From positions 1,054,001 through 1,118,000 of the forward strand of contig NZ_JAYSGI010000001.1 of NCBI RefSeq assembly GCF_041912895.1: DNA of 64,000 nt, in the 5' to 3' direction. This document shows positions 1 through 8,204 of the stretch, piece by piece (positions within the stretch are counted from its first letter, which is position 1; each line of letters begins with the position of its first letter). Origin of the DNA: Pelagerythrobacter sp041912895. Lineage in GTDB: Bacteria > Pseudomonadota > Alphaproteobacteria > Sphingomonadales > Sphingomonadaceae. The notes below the pieces were generated by a model that did not search any database, was not told the DNA's origin, and saw only the letters and a program-made list of their open reading frames with translations. The translations under genes were made by a program, and so were the position numbers.

Positions 1-223
1 GGAGCGAAACGATATCGTCGTTCTCGTCGAGCCCGGGGCGAAACTGGTTGGCCAGCGCTTCGTAGCGGACGCGGATGCTGCCCGAAACCTCGAGGCCCTC
101 AGGATCGCCGAGGGCTTCCTGCAAGGTCCAGGGTTCGTCGGGTTTCTCCTCCTGCGCAAATGCGGGGGCAGCTAAGGCGGCGAGAGCGAGAACGCCGGCG
201 CCTGTCAGGTAACGTGCGATCAT
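1..223 (-). CDS. Alginate-export-type outer-membrane porin, N-terminal part only
   Basis: The 5' end of a minus-strand gene that runs off the window edge; 74 codons are visible. The product opens with a signal peptide (MIARYLTGAGVLALAALAAP, cleavage after AFA-Q), followed by a segment reading GSIRVRYEALANQFRPG, which resembles the first beta strand of alginate-export (AlgE-like) family porins. It lies just downstream of the sulfate ABC transporter genes on the same strand, so it may carry sulfur anions across the outer membrane; that role is inference from position. The ATG at 223 is the first usable start, because the one at 228 hits a stop after two codons. Confidence 0.6.
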   Translation of the reverse strand, partial: MIARYLTGAGVLALAALAAPAFAQEEKPDEPWTLQEALGDPEGLEVSGSIRVRYEALANQFRPGLDENDDIVSL

Positions 224-283
224 TGCATGGTCCTTTGTCGGATCGCGACGCTTCCGGTGGACCGGTCAGCCTCGTAGCTTGGT

Positions 284-469
284 TCAGGGTGCGGACTTGA
301 GCCGCGTTTTCTCGGTCACATCGATCTGCACAATGCGGTCGTCATGCACCGTCACCGCGATCGATCCGAAGCGCAGCGCGAGCAGCGCCTGGCGGATGTT
401 CGCGATTCCCTCTTCGACATGGCGGCGCTTTTCAGGAGACGCTTCGGCGGTCTGCGTGGGAGGCGTCAC
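284..469 (-). CDS. YezD-like (DUF2292) small protein
   Basis: A 61-residue protein starting at a GTG that overlaps the cysA stop codon in a GTGA sequence. The core, ALLALRFGSIAVTVHDDRIVQI followed by D-V-T-E-K-T-R, matches the short YezD/DUF2292 family, whose members often sit beside sulfur-acquisition genes. No catalytic residues or membrane segments are visible and its biochemical role is unknown. The four-base overlap suggests it is translated together with cysA. Another start is unlikely, because upstream codons lie deep inside cysA. Confidence 0.7.
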   Translation of the reverse strand: MTPPTQTAEASPEKRRHVEEGIANIRQALLALRFGSIAVTVHDDRIVQIDVTEKTRLKSAP

Positions 470-1518
470 GACGGGGCTCCTTCCTCCGCGAACAGCCGAC
501 CGCGGGTGATACGCAGCGCGAGGCGCTGACCGGCCCTGGGCGCAGGGCGGTCGGCGGGCAGATCCACCTCGATCACGCGCGCGAGACCGCCCACGGTGCC
601 TTCGACCCGCCAATCGCCCCCTTTGCGATAGGCACTTGTGACGACCATCGGGACGGCGCCTGCGCTGTCGCCGTTCAGCACGACATCGTGGGGCCGGAAA
701 TCGAGGCGTGCCGGACCGTCGGCCACGCCGTCCGCGTCGACTTCGATCGACCTGTCGTGCCAGCGGATCTTGCCGTCAGCCACGGTTACCGGCAGCCGAT
801 TGATGTCGCCCACGAAGCTCGACACGAACCCGGTTTGCGGGGCCATGTAGACATCCTCCGGCGTTCCGACCTGCTCGATCGCGCCATGGTCCATCACCAC
901 CACGCGGTCGGCCAGTTCGAGCGCCTCTTCCTGGTCGTGGGTGACGAAGATCGACGTCAGGCCCATCCGTTCGTGCAACTGGCGCAGCCAGCGGCGCAGA
1001 TCCTTGCGGACCTTGGCGTCGAGCGCACCGAACGGCTCGTCGAGCAGCAGCAATTGTGGCTCGACCGCCAGCGCGCGGGCGAGCGCGACGCGCTGGCGCT
1101 GTCCGCCCGAAAGTTGCGCGGGGTAGCGATCGCCCAGCCCGCCGAGCTGGACCAGCTCGAGCAGTTCGTGCGCGCGGGCGCGGATTTCGGCCTTGCGCGG
1201 TCGCCGGCTGCGCGGACGGACGGACAGGCCGAAGCCGACGTTGTCCGCTACGTTCATGTGCCGGAACAGCGCGTAGTGCTGGAACACGAAGCCCACCTTG
1301 CGGTCGGCGACCTTGAGATCGGTCACGTCTTCGCCGTTGAACAGGACGCGGCCTCGATCGGGAAAAGCGAGCCCGGCGATGATCCTGAGCAGCGTCGTCT
1401 TGCCCGAGCCGGAGGGGCCGAGCAGCGCGAGGAACTCGCCGTCGCGCACATCGAGGTCGATACCGCTCAAGGCGGCGAAATCGCCGAAGTGCTTCGAGAT
1501 GTTATCGAGTGTTATCAA
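466..1518 (-). CDS. cysA: Sulfate/thiosulfate ABC transporter ATP-binding protein CysA
   Basis: ATPase subunit of the inner-membrane sulfate importer, 350 residues. Visible motifs are Walker A GPSGSGKT (34-41), Q-loop near residue 80, signature LSGGQ (136-140), Walker B LLLLDE (156-161) and switch histidine in THD (193). The C-terminal ~110 residues form the extra regulatory domain usual in CysA-type ATPases. The start is taken as TTG at 1518, overlapping the cysW stop (TTGA): it yields the expected LITLDNISKHFG opening, while any ATG further upstream lies well inside cysW. Confidence 0.93.
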   Translation of the reverse strand: MITLDNISKHFGDFAALSGIDLDVRDGEFLALLGPSGSGKTTLLRIIAGLAFPDRGRVLFNGEDVTDLKVADRKVGFVFQHYALFRHMNVADNVGFGLSVRPRSRRPRKAEIRARAHELLELVQLGGLGDRYPAQLSGGQRQRVALARALAVEPQLLLLDEPFGALDAKVRKDLRRWLRQLHERMGLTSIFVTHDQEEALELADRVVVMDHGAIEQVGTPEDVYMAPQTGFVSSFVGDINRLPVTVADGKIRWHDRSIEVDADGVADGPARLDFRPHDVVLNGDSAGAVPMVVTSAYRKGGDWRVEGTVGGLARVIEVDLPADRPAPRAGQRLALRITRGRLFAEEGAPS

Positions 1519-2351
1519 TGCCCCGCACTCCCGTGGTTGTAGCCGTAGCGCCATTCGAGAAGCGACTTCAGCACAAGCGTCAGCAGTGCGAGCACCGCCA
1601 GCAGCGATGCGACCGCGAAGGCGGCGACGAAGTTGTATTCGTTGTAGAGTATCTCGACATGCAGCGGCATCGTGTTGGTCAACCCGCGCAAGTGCCCGGA
1701 GACGACCGAAACCGCGCCGAACTCGCCCATCGCGCGCGCGTTGCACAGCAGCACGCCGTAGAGCAGGCCCCAGCGGATATTGGGCAGCGTCACACGCCAA
1801 AACGTCTGGAAACCGCTCGCGCCGAGCGACAGCGCCGCCTCTTCGTCGTCACGGCCCTGTTCCTGCATCAGCGGGATCAGTTCGCGCGCAACGAACGGAA
1901 ACGTCACGAAGATCGTCGCCAGCACGATGCCGGGCACGGCGAAGATGATCTGAATATCGTTTTCGCGCAGCCACGGGCCGAACCAACCCTGCATGCCGAA
2001 CAGGAGGATGTAGACGAGCCCGGCGACCACCGGAGACACCGAGAACGGCAGGTCGATGAAAGTGGTCAGCACGCTCTTGCCGGGAAAGTCGAACTTGGCG
2101 ATCGTCCAGGCTGCGGCGATGCCGAACACGATGTTCAGCGGCACGCTGATCGCCGCCACCGTCAGCGTCAGCCTGATCGCGGAAATCGCGTCGGGATGCG
2201 CCAGCGCCGCGCCGTATTCGCCGAAACCCTTGGCCAAGGCCTCGGCGAACACCGCCACCAGCGGCAGCAGCACGAACAGCACGAGAAAGCCGAGCGCCAG
2301 GGCGAGCAACGCGAACGAGCCCACCGGCCTGCGAGCGGTGGCTGCGGTCAT
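1515..2351 (-). CDS. cysW: Sulfate ABC transporter permease CysW
   Basis: Second integral-membrane subunit of the sulfate importer, 278 residues, typical length for CysW. The N-terminal hydrophobic segment (about residues 12-35) is followed by several further membrane spans, and the cytoplasmic coupling (EAA) loop is recognisable as EEAALSLGASGFQTFWRVTL. Its ATG overlaps the cysT stop by four bases (ATGA) and its own stop overlaps the cysA start, so cysT, cysW and cysA are probably translationally coupled. Confidence 0.92.
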   Translation of the reverse strand: MTAATARRPVGSFALLALALGFLVLFVLLPLVAVFAEALAKGFGEYGAALAHPDAISAIRLTLTVAAISVPLNIVFGIAAAWTIAKFDFPGKSVLTTFIDLPFSVSPVVAGLVYILLFGMQGWFGPWLRENDIQIIFAVPGIVLATIFVTFPFVARELIPLMQEQGRDDEEAALSLGASGFQTFWRVTLPNIRWGLLYGVLLCNARAMGEFGAVSVVSGHLRGLTNTMPLHVEILYNEYNFVAAFAVASLLAVLALLTLVLKSLLEWRYGYNHGSAGH

Positions 2352-3211
2352 ACGTCGATCTTCCTGCGGCTCCAGGCCTGCACCAGATTGATGAACAGCA
2401 GCATCGCGAACGACACCAGCAGCATGACCACCGCGATCGCGGTCGCCCCGGCATAGTCGTATTGTTCGAGCTGGGTGACGATCAGCAGCGGAGCGATCTC
2501 GGATTCGAACGGCATGTTGCCGGCGATGAAGATCACCGACCCGTATTCGCCGACCCCGCGGGCCAGCGCGAGCGCGAACCCCGTCAGCAGCGCGGGCAGC
2601 ACGGCGGGCAGGATCACCCGCGTGAAGACCTGCCGCGGCGTCGCGCCGAGCGAAAGCGCGGCTTCCTCGATCTCGCTGGAAAGATCGGCCAGCACCGGCT
2701 CGACCGAACGGACGATGAATGGCAGCCCGATGAAGATCAGCGCGATCGTGATCCCGATCGGATTGTAGGCGACCTGGATGCCGAGCGGTTCGAGAAATTG
2801 CCCGATCCAGCCATTGCCCGCGTAGATAGCGGTAAACGCAATGCCCGCCACGGCGGTCGGCAGCGCGAAAGGAAGATCGATCAGCGCGTCGAATATCCGC
2901 TTGCCGGGAAAGTCGTAGCGCACGAAGACCCAGGCGACGATCATCCCGAACACCGCATTGACCAGCGCCGCGGCGAGCGCGGTGCCGAAGCTGACCTTGT
3001 AGGCGGCGACGGCACGGTCCGAGAAGCCGACCTCGAGGAACTCGGCCGGCCCCATCCCGGCAGCGCGGATGAACACCGTGCTGAGCGGAATCAGGACGAT
3101 CAGCGAGAGCCAGGCGAGCGTGAAGCCCATCGTCAGCCCGAAGCCGGGGATGATGGACTTGCGCGCGGCGCTGGCGCTCTGGCCCGCCTTTATCGGAAGC
3201 GTCTGTTGCAT
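2348..3211 (-). CDS. cysT: Sulfate ABC transporter permease CysT (CysU)
   Basis: First permease subunit of the sulfate importer, 287 residues from the ATG at 3211 (MQQTLPIKAGQ). The EAA-type coupling loop reads EEAALSLGATPRQVFTRVIL, and the segment GEYGSVIFIAGNMP is characteristic of sulfate permeases. An upstream in-frame ATG at 3337 would extend into the binding-protein gene and adds low-complexity residues, so 3211 is preferred. It follows the binding-protein gene by 34 bases and overlaps cysW by four. Confidence 0.92.
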   Translation of the reverse strand: MQQTLPIKAGQSASAARKSIIPGFGLTMGFTLAWLSLIVLIPLSTVFIRAAGMGPAEFLEVGFSDRAVAAYKVSFGTALAAALVNAVFGMIVAWVFVRYDFPGKRIFDALIDLPFALPTAVAGIAFTAIYAGNGWIGQFLEPLGIQVAYNPIGITIALIFIGLPFIVRSVEPVLADLSSEIEEAALSLGATPRQVFTRVILPAVLPALLTGFALALARGVGEYGSVIFIAGNMPFESEIAPLLIVTQLEQYDYAGATAIAVVMLLVSFAMLLFINLVQAWSRRKIDV

Positions 3212-3245
3212 CTGCAGCGGTCTGCTCAATGCGATCGGGCGCGCG

Positions 3246-4304
3246 TCAGCGCCTGGTCTCGGTGAAGATCTTGTCGAAGACGCCGCCGTCGTTGAAGAAG
3301 CGCTTCTGCGCAGCCTGCCAGCCGCCGAACGCGCCATCGATGGTCACGAGGTTCACCTCGGGAAAGGTCGAGGCATACTTGGCCTTCGCCGCTTCACCGG
3401 TCGGGCGGTAGAAGTTCCGGCCGATCACATCCTGCGCTTCGGGCGTGTAGAGGAAGCTGAGGTAGGCGCTGGCGACCTTCTCGGTGCCGTGGCGCCCGGC
3501 GTTGCCGTCGAGCACCGTGACAGGCGGCTCGGCGAGGATCGAAATCGAGGGCACGACGATGTCGAACCTGCCTTCGCCCAGTTCCTTCTGCGCAAGGAAC
3601 GCCTCGTTCTCCCACGCGAGCAGCACGTCGCCGATCCCGCGCTCGGCGAATGTCGTGGTCGAACCACGTGCGCCGCTGTCGAGCACCGGCACGTTGGCGA
3701 ACAGGCGGCGGACGAAATCCTCCGCCGCGGCGTCGGAGCCGTATCGCTCCTTCGCGTAGGCCCAGGCCGCGAGGAAATTCCACCGTGCGCCGCCACTTGT
3801 CTTGGGGTTCGGCGTGATCACGCCCACGCCGGGCTTCACGAGATCGTCCCAGTCGCGAATGTTCTTCGGGTTGCCGTCGCGCACCAGGAACACGATCGTC
3901 GAGGTGTAGGGCGAGCTGTTGTTGGGCAAGCGCTTCTGCCAGTTTTCGCTCAGCGCGTCGGTCTTCGCGGCGATCTCGTCGATGTCGTACGCCAGTGCGA
4001 GCGTCACCACGTCGGCGTCGAGTCCGTCGATGACAGCGCGCGCCTGCTTGCCCGCGCCGCCATGGCTCATGTTGATCGTCACGTCCTGCCCTGTCTTCGC
4101 CTTCCAGTCGGCGACGAAAAGCGGATTGATCGCCTCGTAGAGCTCGCGCGTGGGATCGTACGAGACGTTCAGCATTTCCACCGCGCCCTCACCGCCTTTC
4201 GCACCGCCCGACTCCGGGGCCTGCGAGCACGCGGCAAGAACCAGCGCGGTCGTGCCAAGCAGAGCGCCGAGTGCCCCGCGGCGCGAAAACGAACCGAAAA
4301 CCAT
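3246..4304 (-). CDS. Sulfate ABC transporter substrate-binding protein, predicted lipoprotein
   Basis: Periplasmic receptor that captures sulfate for CysTWA, 352 residues, normal for the Sbp/CysP family. Family segments include LNVSYDPTRELYEAINPLF, KTSGGARWNFLAAWAYA and DVLLAWENEAFLA. The leader contains SRRGALGALLG then LVLAAC, so it has both a twin-arginine motif and a lipobox whose cysteine is residue 26. A lipid-anchored, possibly Tat-exported form is inferred; enterobacterial Sbp and CysP are soluble periplasmic proteins. It heads the cysTWA operon, and an operator-like motif lies in the 100 bases upstream. Confidence 0.88.
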   Translation of the reverse strand: MVFGSFSRRGALGALLGTTALVLAACSQAPESGGAKGGEGAVEMLNVSYDPTRELYEAINPLFVADWKAKTGQDVTINMSHGGAGKQARAVIDGLDADVVTLALAYDIDEIAAKTDALSENWQKRLPNNSSPYTSTIVFLVRDGNPKNIRDWDDLVKPGVGVITPNPKTSGGARWNFLAAWAYAKERYGSDAAAEDFVRRLFANVPVLDSGARGSTTTFAERGIGDVLLAWENEAFLAQKELGEGRFDIVVPSISILAEPPVTVLDGNAGRHGTEKVASAYLSFLYTPEAQDVIGRNFYRPTGEAAKAKYASTFPEVNLVTIDGAFGGWQAAQKRFFNDGGVFDKIFTETRR

Positions 4305-4358
4305 GAACGTGTCTCCTTGTCAGGCCCGCGAATACCGCGAACGAATCAGCCTCCCATT

Positions 4359-4390
4359 ATTCCTATCTGTTAAATAGGGAATAGCAAGAC
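4359..4390 (-). promoter_or_regulatory. Putative Rrf2 operator/promoter of the sulfate uptake operon
   Basis: An inverted repeat CCTAT-CTGTTAA-ATAGG occupies 4362-4378, between the Rrf2 regulator gene and the binding-protein gene. The sequence CCTATCTGWTAA recurs upstream of the regulator itself (4873-4884). On the minus strand a possible -35 (TTGCTA, 4385-4390) sits just upstream of the repeat, so a bound protein would block the promoter. The shared motif is seen directly; binding by Rrf2 is inference. Confidence 0.5.
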
Positions 4391-4404
4391 AGGAAAAACG
4401 AAAC

Positions 4405-4866
4405 TCATCCGGCGAACCGCTCCTCCCGCCGCCAAGGCGCGGCATAAGAAGTATCACCGAGCGCATCGCCGATGGTTCGCGTATCGAGCACCGCACGGCT
4501 TGCATCGTAAGCGCGGCCGAACTCGCGGCGAATTTCGCATTGCGCCTCGCTCACGCAGTCCTCGCACCGGCGATAGGACTGGCGCGACAGACATGGCAGG
4601 GGCGCCAGCGGCCCTTCGAAAATGCGCAGAACCTCGCCGAAGCTGACCGTATCCGCCGGGCGCAGCATCACGTAGCCGCCACTCTTGCCGCGCTTACTTT
4701 CGAGGATGCCGGACTTGCGCAAGTCGAGCAGGATCTGTTCGAGGAATTTGTGCGGGATGTTGTAGCGGCGGGCGATCTCGGCGCTGGTGGTGGCCTCGCC
4801 CTCAGGGGAAGCGGCGATCGCCAGCAAGGCGCGGAAGGCATAGCGGGCCTTGTTGGAGATCATCAC
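4405..4866 (-). CDS. Rrf2-family transcriptional regulator, likely of sulfur assimilation
   Basis: A 153-residue Rrf2/IscR-family repressor. The N-terminal winged helix runs over about residues 1-80, with recognition-helix text PHKFLEQILLDLRKSGIL and wing SKRGKSGGY. Four cysteines (PLPC, RRC-ED-C, EAQC) follow in the region where IscR-type proteins bind an Fe-S cluster, though here there are four rather than three. It lies directly upstream of the sulfate operon on the same strand and shares a motif with it, suggesting it senses sulfur or cysteine status and also regulates itself. CymR/CysR-like function is inferred from context. Confidence 0.8.
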   Translation of the reverse strand: MMISNKARYAFRALLAIAASPEGEATTSAEIARRYNIPHKFLEQILLDLRKSGILESKRGKSGGYVMLRPADTVSFGEVLRIFEGPLAPLPCLSRQSYRRCEDCVSEAQCEIRREFGRAYDASRAVLDTRTIGDALGDTSYAAPWRREERFAG

Positions 4867-4869
4867 TTC

Positions 4870-4885
4870 TTCCCTATCTGATAAG
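4870..4885 (-). promoter_or_regulatory. Operator-like motif upstream of the Rrf2 gene
   Basis: The sequence TTCCCTATCTGATAAG lies 4-19 bases upstream of the regulator start codon. It shares CCTATCTG-T/A-TAA with the inverted repeat in front of the sulfate-binding protein gene, but the right half-site ATAGG is not conserved here. Autoregulation is inferred. Confidence 0.4.
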
Positions 4886-4921
4886 TCGACATTTAGCGCG
4901 AAATAGAAATTTCTTCAACGG

Positions 4922-6661
4922 TCACGTCATCAGGATCAGCGCAAAAGCGCTTCCCGCACCGACAAGGCATAGCGCGGTCAGCGGCAGGCCGAGCCGCGGA
5001 AAGTCCATGAAGCGGTAGCCGCCGGCGCCCATCACCACCGCGTTGTTGTGGTGGCCGAAGGGCGTCAGGAAATCGAGCGACGCGCCGACGGCGACCGCCA
5101 TCAGTAGCGGCTCCACCGGCGTTCCCGTGCGCGAGGCGAGCCCCGCCGCGATCGGGCTGAGCACCACCGCGGTCGAAACGTTGTCCACGAACGGGGTGAT
5201 GACGACCGCCAGCATCAGGATGGCGAGCACCACCACCAGCGGCTCGCCCAGCGGCAAGACGTCGGCCAGCCCGTCGGCAATCAGATGGGCGGTGCCTGTC
5301 TCCTCGACTGCGATCCCCAGCGGGATCATGCAGGCAAGCAGGATCACGATCCCCCAGTTCACGTCCTGCAACGCCGTGCGCAGGTTGAGTTGCCCCGACA
5401 GTGCGAACGCCAGCACGACGCCGCCGAAGGCGATCTGCGCCGGCAGAAGCTCGAGCGCCGTCAGCACGACCCCGACTCCGAAGATCGCGACACCGCCCAG
5501 TGCGTTGCGGCCCCTGCGCGCGATGCGGCGTGGGGACAGCGCCAGCAGTCCGCATTCCGCGGCAAGCTGGCGGATCGCCGCGCGATCACCCGAGACTGCG
5601 ATGACGTCACCCATCGAGATGTGCAGATCGGCGAACCGCCCTTCGATCCGGCCGCGTCGGCTGGCAAGCGCGACGACGCGCGCATCGGGCCCGGCATAGG
5701 CCGCGATATCCTCGACTCGCGAGCCGAGCAGAAGGCTCTCGGGCATGACGACCAGCTCGAGTGGTTCCGCCTCCCCGCTGTCGATGTGCGAAAGCGCACC
5801 GTCGTCCGCCAATTCGTCGATCCGCCCGATATGACCCTCGACCAGTAGCGTATCGCCGAGAGCCAGCACGATGTTCTGGCGGCGTGCGAAAACATGCGCG
5901 CCATTGCGCACCACGCCGTGCAGAGTGAGGCCCGACTTGCGCTCGAAGGCGGCGAGGCTGACCCCCACGAACGGCGAACCCGGAGGCAGCGACCGTTCGG
6001 CCACGAAGTCGGTCGGTCCCACTTCAATCGCCTGCCCGCCCCCGTCGCCGCCGAACCGGGCGAGGACCCGCGGCGAGCCGACGACGAGCCAGGCGATCCC
6101 GATCAGCGCCAGCGGCCCGCCGACGATCGCCAGTTCGAAGTAGCCGAGGCTGCGCCCGGTCTCGCTGACCATCCATTCGTTGACGACGAGATTGGCCGGG
6201 GTGCCGGTCAGCGAGCAAAGCCCCCCGAGAAGGGTGGCGAACGACAGCGGCATCAGCACCCGCGCGGGCGCGATGCCGAGCCGTGCGCAGACCGACAGCG
6301 CTATCGGAAACATCAGCGCCAGCGCGCCGATATTGTTCATGAACACCGAAACCCCGGCTCCAGCGAGACAAAGGAACAGCAGGACCCCGGTTTCGCTGCG
6401 CAAGCGTGCGACGATCCCGCGCGCGAAGCGGTCGAGCGTGTGGGTGTCGGCCAGGGCGGCAACGACCAGCAGGATTTCGATCACCGTGACGACCGCAGGG
6501 CTGGCGAAGCCCGCGAACACCGAAGTCACCGGCACGGCGCCGCTGGCGAACCCCGCGGCAAGGCCGCACATGGCGACGATCTCGACCCGAAATCGCTCGG
6601 TGGCGAACGCGAAGAGCATCGCGAGCAAGATCGCGACGATCGCTCCCTGCTCAAAGCTCAT
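4922..6661 (-). CDS. SLC13-family anion permease with two TrkA-C domains
   Basis: A 579-residue inner-membrane transporter of the divalent anion:Na+ symporter (SLC13/DASS) family, probably a sulfate permease because it precedes the Rrf2-cysTWA cluster by 55 bases on the same strand. N-terminal membrane spans cover about residues 1-195 and include LTGTPANLVVN, the substrate/Na+ hairpin motif. Two cytoplasmic RCK_C/TrkA-C-like domains fill the centre (about 215-370). C-terminal spans include ITPFVDNVSTAVVLSP and LDFLTPFGHHNN. The substrate is not determined by sequence; sulfate is inferred from neighbours. Confidence 0.82.
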   Translation of the reverse strand: MSFEQGAIVAILLAMLFAFATERFRVEIVAMCGLAAGFASGAVPVTSVFAGFASPAVVTVIEILLVVAALADTHTLDRFARGIVARLRSETGVLLFLCLAGAGVSVFMNNIGALALMFPIALSVCARLGIAPARVLMPLSFATLLGGLCSLTGTPANLVVNEWMVSETGRSLGYFELAIVGGPLALIGIAWLVVGSPRVLARFGGDGGGQAIEVGPTDFVAERSLPPGSPFVGVSLAAFERKSGLTLHGVVRNGAHVFARRQNIVLALGDTLLVEGHIGRIDELADDGALSHIDSGEAEPLELVVMPESLLLGSRVEDIAAYAGPDARVVALASRRGRIEGRFADLHISMGDVIAVSGDRAAIRQLAAECGLLALSPRRIARRGRNALGGVAIFGVGVVLTALELLPAQIAFGGVVLAFALSGQLNLRTALQDVNWGIVILLACMIPLGIAVEETGTAHLIADGLADVLPLGEPLVVVLAILMLAVVITPFVDNVSTAVVLSPIAAGLASRTGTPVEPLLMAVAVGASLDFLTPFGHHNNAVVMGAGGYRFMDFPRLGLPLTALCLVGAGSAFALILMT

Positions 6662-6795
6662 GCAGCACTTGCCCTACCCGCCGGGATTGCCGAAACGCTG
6701 TCATCGAGCGCTCTATTCCACAAAACCCACTCGCGAGCTAGGCCATTGGCGAGCGCCGCACGATGCGGTTTCTTCCTATCGGCGAGACGGTGCGC

Positions 6796-8007
6796 TCAGG
6801 TGGCGGGGCGTAGCGCCCGGTCGAAATCGCTACCGGTCGGCTGCTGGAACAGGCGCAGGCCGAATTCGTGCAGCACCGCCAGCAGATGGTCGAACACGTC
6901 CGCCTGGATCGCCTCGTATTCGCCCCAGTCGACCGTTTCGGTGAAGCAGTAGACCTCGATCGGCAGCCCCTCGGCGCTGGGCGGCAGCTGCCGCACCAAT
7001 TGCGTCATCGTGTCGGAAATCCGCGGATGCCAGGCGAGATAGGCGACCAGATAGGCGCGGAACACGCCGAGGTTTGTCATCCGCCGCAGATCGACCTCGC
7101 TGCGCCCTTCGGGCAGCCCGGCGTTGAAATCGGCGATGTCGCGCCCGCGCGCCGCTAGATAGTCCTTCAGCAACGAAAAACGGGCGCTCTCGCCTATCTC
7201 CGCTTCGCTCAGAAAGCGCACCGAATTCTGGTCGATCATCAGCGCGCGCTTGATCCGGCGCCCGCCCGATTCCTGCATCCCGCGCCAGTTCTGGAACGGC
7301 TCGGCGATCATCTTGTAAGTCGGGACGGTGGTGATGGTCTTGTCGAAGTTCTGGATCTTGACCGTGTGCAGCGCGATATCGATCACGTCGCCATCGGCAT
7401 CGTATTGCGGCATCGTTACCCAGTCGCCCACCCGCACAATATCGTTCGAGGTGATCTGGACCGATGCCACCAGCGACAGGATCGTATCCTTGAACACCAG
7501 CATCAGCACTGCCGCGAGCGCGCCCAGTCCGGACAGGAGCAAGAGCGGCGATTGCCCGATCAGCGCGGAAACAATCAGGATCGCCGCTGCGCAGTAGACG
7601 ACGATCTTGCCGACCTGGAGATAGCCCTTGATCGGGTGGCGGGCAGCATCGGGCCGCTGGACGTAAGCCTCGTTCGCCGCATCGAGCGCGGCGCTGATCG
7701 CCCGCGCGACGGTGAGAATGACGAACGCGCTCGCCAGCGTCGCGACCAGTATCTCTACCGCCGGGGGAAGATTGGGCACTACGGCCACCCCAGCGCCAAT
7801 GATGATCGCGGGCACCGCGTTGGCGAGCCGCCCGGCGATCAGCGGGATCGAGGGCATGTTGTCGTCGAACGTGGTGCGCTCCAGCACCTTGTCGACCACG
7901 CGCAGCACTACACGTTTTGCTACCCAGTTCGCGATGGTGGCGACGAGGAGCAGGATGGTGAGACCCAGCGGCATCTCCAGCGATGGATGAACATTGAACG
8001 TCGGCAT
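6796..8007 (-). CDS. YbdG-like small-conductance mechanosensitive channel
   Basis: A 403-residue MscS-superfamily channel closely patterned on E. coli YbdG (about 415 residues). After N-terminal spans comes the pore-lining region LLIGQSPLLLLSGLGALAAV. The beta-domain segment DWVTMPQYDADGDVIDIALHT follows, then NWRGMQESGGRRIKR. The C-terminal block containing LRRMTNLGVFRAYL, WGEYEAIQADVFDHLL and RLFQQPTG is shared with YbdG. It releases solutes on osmotic downshock in the inner membrane. The start at 8007 (MPTFNVHPSLEM) is preferred to an in-frame ATG at 8121, which would add 38 low-complexity residues; neither has a strong ribosome-binding site. Confidence 0.85.
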   Translation of the reverse strand: MPTFNVHPSLEMPLGLTILLLVATIANWVAKRVVLRVVDKVLERTTFDDNMPSIPLIAGRLANAVPAIIIGAGVAVVPNLPPAVEILVATLASAFVILTVARAISAALDAANEAYVQRPDAARHPIKGYLQVGKIVVYCAAAILIVSALIGQSPLLLLSGLGALAAVLMLVFKDTILSLVASVQITSNDIVRVGDWVTMPQYDADGDVIDIALHTVKIQNFDKTITTVPTYKMIAEPFQNWRGMQESGGRRIKRALMIDQNSVRFLSEAEIGESARFSLLKDYLAARGRDIADFNAGLPEGRSEVDLRRMTNLGVFRAYLVAYLAWHPRISDTMTQLVRQLPPSAEGLPIEVYCFTETVDWGEYEAIQADVFDHLLAVLHEFGLRLFQQPTGSDFDRALRPAT

Positions 8008-8143
8008 CGTCCACAGATCGGCGATCGGTCTTCTCCACTGGCGGTCAGGGCTCGTCGATGGCCCCGCGCTTATCGTCCCTTCCCGCTGGCGCGCAACCCC
8101 ACCCGCCGTGGCCGCTCTCAATCAAATGTCGGCCCGCCTAATT

Positions 8144-8158
8144 TGCGATTGATTTGCA
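8144..8158. promoter_or_regulatory. Candidate Fur-type box upstream of the siderophore receptor
   Basis: The 15-mer TGCGATT-G-ATTTGCA is an imperfect palindrome (5 of 7 paired positions match) located 46 bases before the receptor start. Its form resembles alphaproteobacterial Fur boxes, and the downstream genes suggest iron control. This is a weak sequence match supported mainly by context. Confidence 0.35.
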
Positions 8159-8204
8159 CTAGCGAGAGGCTTAGCCGCACCTGCGAAAGATCCGCAATCA
8201 GGGG

